From the NCBI GenBank assembly GCA_024743195.1, contig JANSXE010000002.1:186001-250000 (forward strand): 64,000 bases of DNA, read 5' to 3'. The notes under the pieces were generated by a model. The model made no database searches. It saw only the letters and a list, made by a program, of their open reading frames with translations, and was not told the origin of the DNA. Positions 62,460 through 64,000 of this stretch are shown piece by piece. This DNA is from Alphaproteobacteria bacterium. Lineage in GTDB: Bacteria > Pseudomonadota > Alphaproteobacteria > UBA8366 > Aestuariispiraceae. Position numbers and translations under genes: made by a program. How positions within the stretch are numbered: position 1 is the first letter of the stretch; every line of letters begins with the position of its first letter.

Positions 62460-63611
62460 ATGGTCGCGCTCTATGTCCACTGGCCCTTCTGCAAGGCCAA
62501 GTGCCCCTATTGCGACTTCAACAGCCATGTGCGCACGGGCGTCGACCAGGCGCGCTGGCGCGCCGCGCTGGTGCGGGAGACCGAGGCGGCGCTCGGCCCC
62601 TACGCAGACCGTCCGGAGGCGCGGCTGGAGAGCGTCTTCTTCGGCGGCGGCACGCCCTCTCTCATGCCGCCGGAGACGGCCGCCGCCGTCCTGGAGGCCG
62701 CCCGGAGCCTGGTTCCCGTCGCCGACGACGTCGAGATCACGCTGGAGGCCAACCCGACGTCGGTCGAGGCCGGACGCTTCGACGCCTTCCGGGCGGCCGG
62801 GATAAACCGCGTCTCGCTTGGCGTCCAGGCGACGAACGACGAGGCGCTGCGCTTCCTGGGGCGCGAACATGGGGCGCGGGAGGCGCTGGCGGCGGTCGCG
62901 CTCGCCCGCGCGCGCTTTCCCCGGGTCAGCTTCGACCTGATCTACGCCCGGCCGGGCCAGGCGCCGGCCGATTGGGCGGCGGAGTTGAGCGGGGCGCTCG
63001 AGCATGCGGGCGACCATCTCTCGCTCTATCAACTCACCCTGGAGCCCGGCACCGCCTTCTTCACCCGCGCGCGCCTGGGCGAGCAAATGACGGCCGACGA
63101 GGAGGCGGCGGCGGCGCTGTGGGACGTGACGCAGGACGCCATGGCCGCGGCGGGCTTCGCCGCCTACGAGGTCTCGAACCACGCGCGGCCCGGCGGCGAG
63201 AGCCGGCACAATCTGGTCTATTGGCGCTACGGCGACTATGCGGGCGTCGGACCGGGAGCGCATGGCCGGGTTTCCGACCCGTCGGGGGCGCGCGTCGCAA
63301 CCGCGCGCGAGCGCCTGCCCGAGAAATGGCTCGCCGCCGTCGAGGCGCAGGGCGAGGCGCTGGCCGAGCGGCAGGAGGTCCCTCCGGAGACGCGGCGCCG
63401 GGAGCTGCTGCTGATGGGGTTGCGCCTGAGAGAAGGCGTGCCCGAAGCGCGGCTCGAACGCGAGACCGGCGCCGGGTTCGAGACGCTCGATCCGGATCGG
63501 CTCGACGCGCTCGCCGACGAAGGCTGGATCGCGGTGGAGGACCGGACGCTGCGCGTGACGGAGAGCGGCCGGCAGCGGCTCGACGCATTGCTCGCCTATC
63601 TTCTCCCCTGA
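62460..63611 (+). CDS. hemW: HemW, radical SAM heme chaperone
   Basis: This 383-residue protein of the HemN-like family has the radical SAM motif CKAKCPYC (C11, C15, C18) and YVHWPFC. FFGGGTPSLM and ITLEANPTSVEAG (split) follow, and SLGVQATNDEALRFLGREH gives the rest. It lacks the N-terminal extension of true coproporphyrinogen oxidase HemN, and the short start fits HemW, which inserts heme into respiratory enzymes. Start ATG 62460, 41 bp after rdgB. This completes the usual rph-rdgB-hemW set. Confidence 0.93.
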   Translation: MVALYVHWPFCKAKCPYCDFNSHVRTGVDQARWRAALVRETEAALGPYADRPEARLESVFFGGGTPSLMPPETAAAVLEAARSLVPVADDVEITLEANPTSVEAGRFDAFRAAGINRVSLGVQATNDEALRFLGREHGAREALAAVALARARFPRVSFDLIYARPGQAPADWAAELSGALEHAGDHLSLYQLTLEPGTAFFTRARLGEQMTADEEAAAALWDVTQDAMAAAGFAAYEVSNHARPGGESRHNLVYWRYGDYAGVGPGAHGRVSDPSGARVATARERLPEKWLAAVEAQGEALAERQEVPPETRRRELLLMGLRLREGVPEARLERETGAGFETLDPDRLDALADEGWIAVEDRTLRVTESGRQRLDALLAYLLP

Positions 63612-63788
63612 CGGGCGCCGCGGCGCAGAATGCGACCGAGTCCGTTAAAGTCTCCTTCATCTTATCCGGCCTAAGAACGGGGTGGTCGTGACGACCGGGA
63701 GGGCGAAGCGAGCCGCCGCGCCCACGTTTTTGCAACCTTGTCGGAGAGGGTGCGCGCAGAGCGAGAGCGCCGCGCGGGGGGAAAGGCC

Positions 63789-64000
63789 ATGGGCACGTCA
63801 GACGGACGGGATCGCCGGTCCTGGCTCGGCCGCAACGCCGTGCTGGCGACGTCGCTCGTCTTCGTCGCGCTCGGCCTGGGCTGGCTGTTCGGCAGCTACA
63901 GCATGCACAGGATCGAGGACCATCGGCAATTCCAAGCCTTGGTCGGCAAGACCGCCGCGGGCCTCGAAGTCTTTCTGGACACCCAGCGACGCACGCTCGA
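63789..64000 (+). CDS. N-terminal part of an inner-membrane protein (truncated by the window)
   Basis: An open frame from ATG 63789, preceded by ggggggaaaggcc, runs off the window end after 70 residues. It has a basic start (SDGRDRRSWLGRN), one hydrophobic helix (VLATSLVFVALGLGWLFGSY, residues about 18-37) and then a soluble segment (QFQALVGKTAAGLEVFLDTQRRTL), the expected start of a periplasmic sensor domain. It could be a histidine kinase, a diguanylate cyclase or a chemoreceptor. The type cannot be decided without the rest. Confidence 0.6.
   Translation, partial: MGTSDGRDRRSWLGRNAVLATSLVFVALGLGWLFGSYSMHRIEDHRQFQALVGKTAAGLEVFLDTQRRTL

Overview
The window is a GC-rich (about 70 percent by eye), gene-dense bacterial chromosome segment, almost certainly from an alphaproteobacterium. 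The markers are AddA/AddB instead of RecBCD, an Irr-type Fur regulator with an HHH motif, an RpoH-style heat-shock promoter set, and the gene order hemW-rdgB-rph / hrcA-grpE / dnaK-dnaJ / dapB / nth. I cannot fix the order with confidence; a Rhodospirillales-like lineage is a guess. No rRNA, tRNA, CRISPR array, intact insertion sequence or prophage was seen.

Layout. 1-7005: end of an upstream gene, then addB and addA (double-strand-break repair), separated by a cluster of dispersed palindromic repeats. 7308-10602: typA/bipA and three small unrecognised proteins. 10692-15103: patatin-like lipase, an enolase-superfamily enzyme, a lipoprotein alpha/beta hydrolase and an ABC ATPase without a permease. 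15304-18398: CHCC zinc-finger protein and polA, coupled by a one-base overlap. 18478-20671: an unknown aromatic-rich protein, then three tightly overlapping genes forming a cobalt-type nitrile hydratase/thiocyanate hydrolase with a split beta subunit. 20791-20921: four copies of a GGGGACAC...GTCCCC hairpin repeat of the kind linked to REP transposases. 20989-28451: AmpG permease, then a ppa / macro-domain / Pat-like acetyltransferase run, a 2-hydroxyacid dehydrogenase and an SH3 protein with two minisatellites. 28687-33417: an MFS permease and a rubrerythrin / heterodisulfide-reductase-like / DUF3501 operon with a near-perfect Irr box next to irr. 33733-40809: PBP1A, PAS-LuxR regulator, a putative degenerate GGDEF/EAL protein, ankyrin protein, cobyrinate diamide synthase and a YcgN protein. 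40841-46846: glnD, a repeat-rich AT-variable gap, a small two-gene unit preceded by a 17-nt inverted repeat, and exonuclease I. 46880-54312: htpG, MBL hydrolase, PaaI-type thioesterase, nth, DUF2244, EamA exporter, dapB and a low-GC NYN protein. 54496-63611: dnaJ, dnaK, alkB, grpE, hrcA, rph, rdgB, hemW, then the start of a membrane protein cut by the window edge.

How it works together. Much of the window is housekeeping: DNA repair (AddAB, PolA, ExoI, Nth, AlkB, RdgB) and proteostasis (HtpG, DnaK, DnaJ, GrpE, HrcA). Three chaperone genes share CTTGC-type -35 and CTAT-type -10 elements with identical 16-bp spacing. The accessory parts of most interest are the split nitrile hydratase-family cluster, the iron-regulated rubrerythrin operon, the pyrophosphatase-macro-acetyltransferase run, and the short tandem repeats, whose unit lengths are 12 or 15 bp inside genes but 7 or 14 bp outside them.
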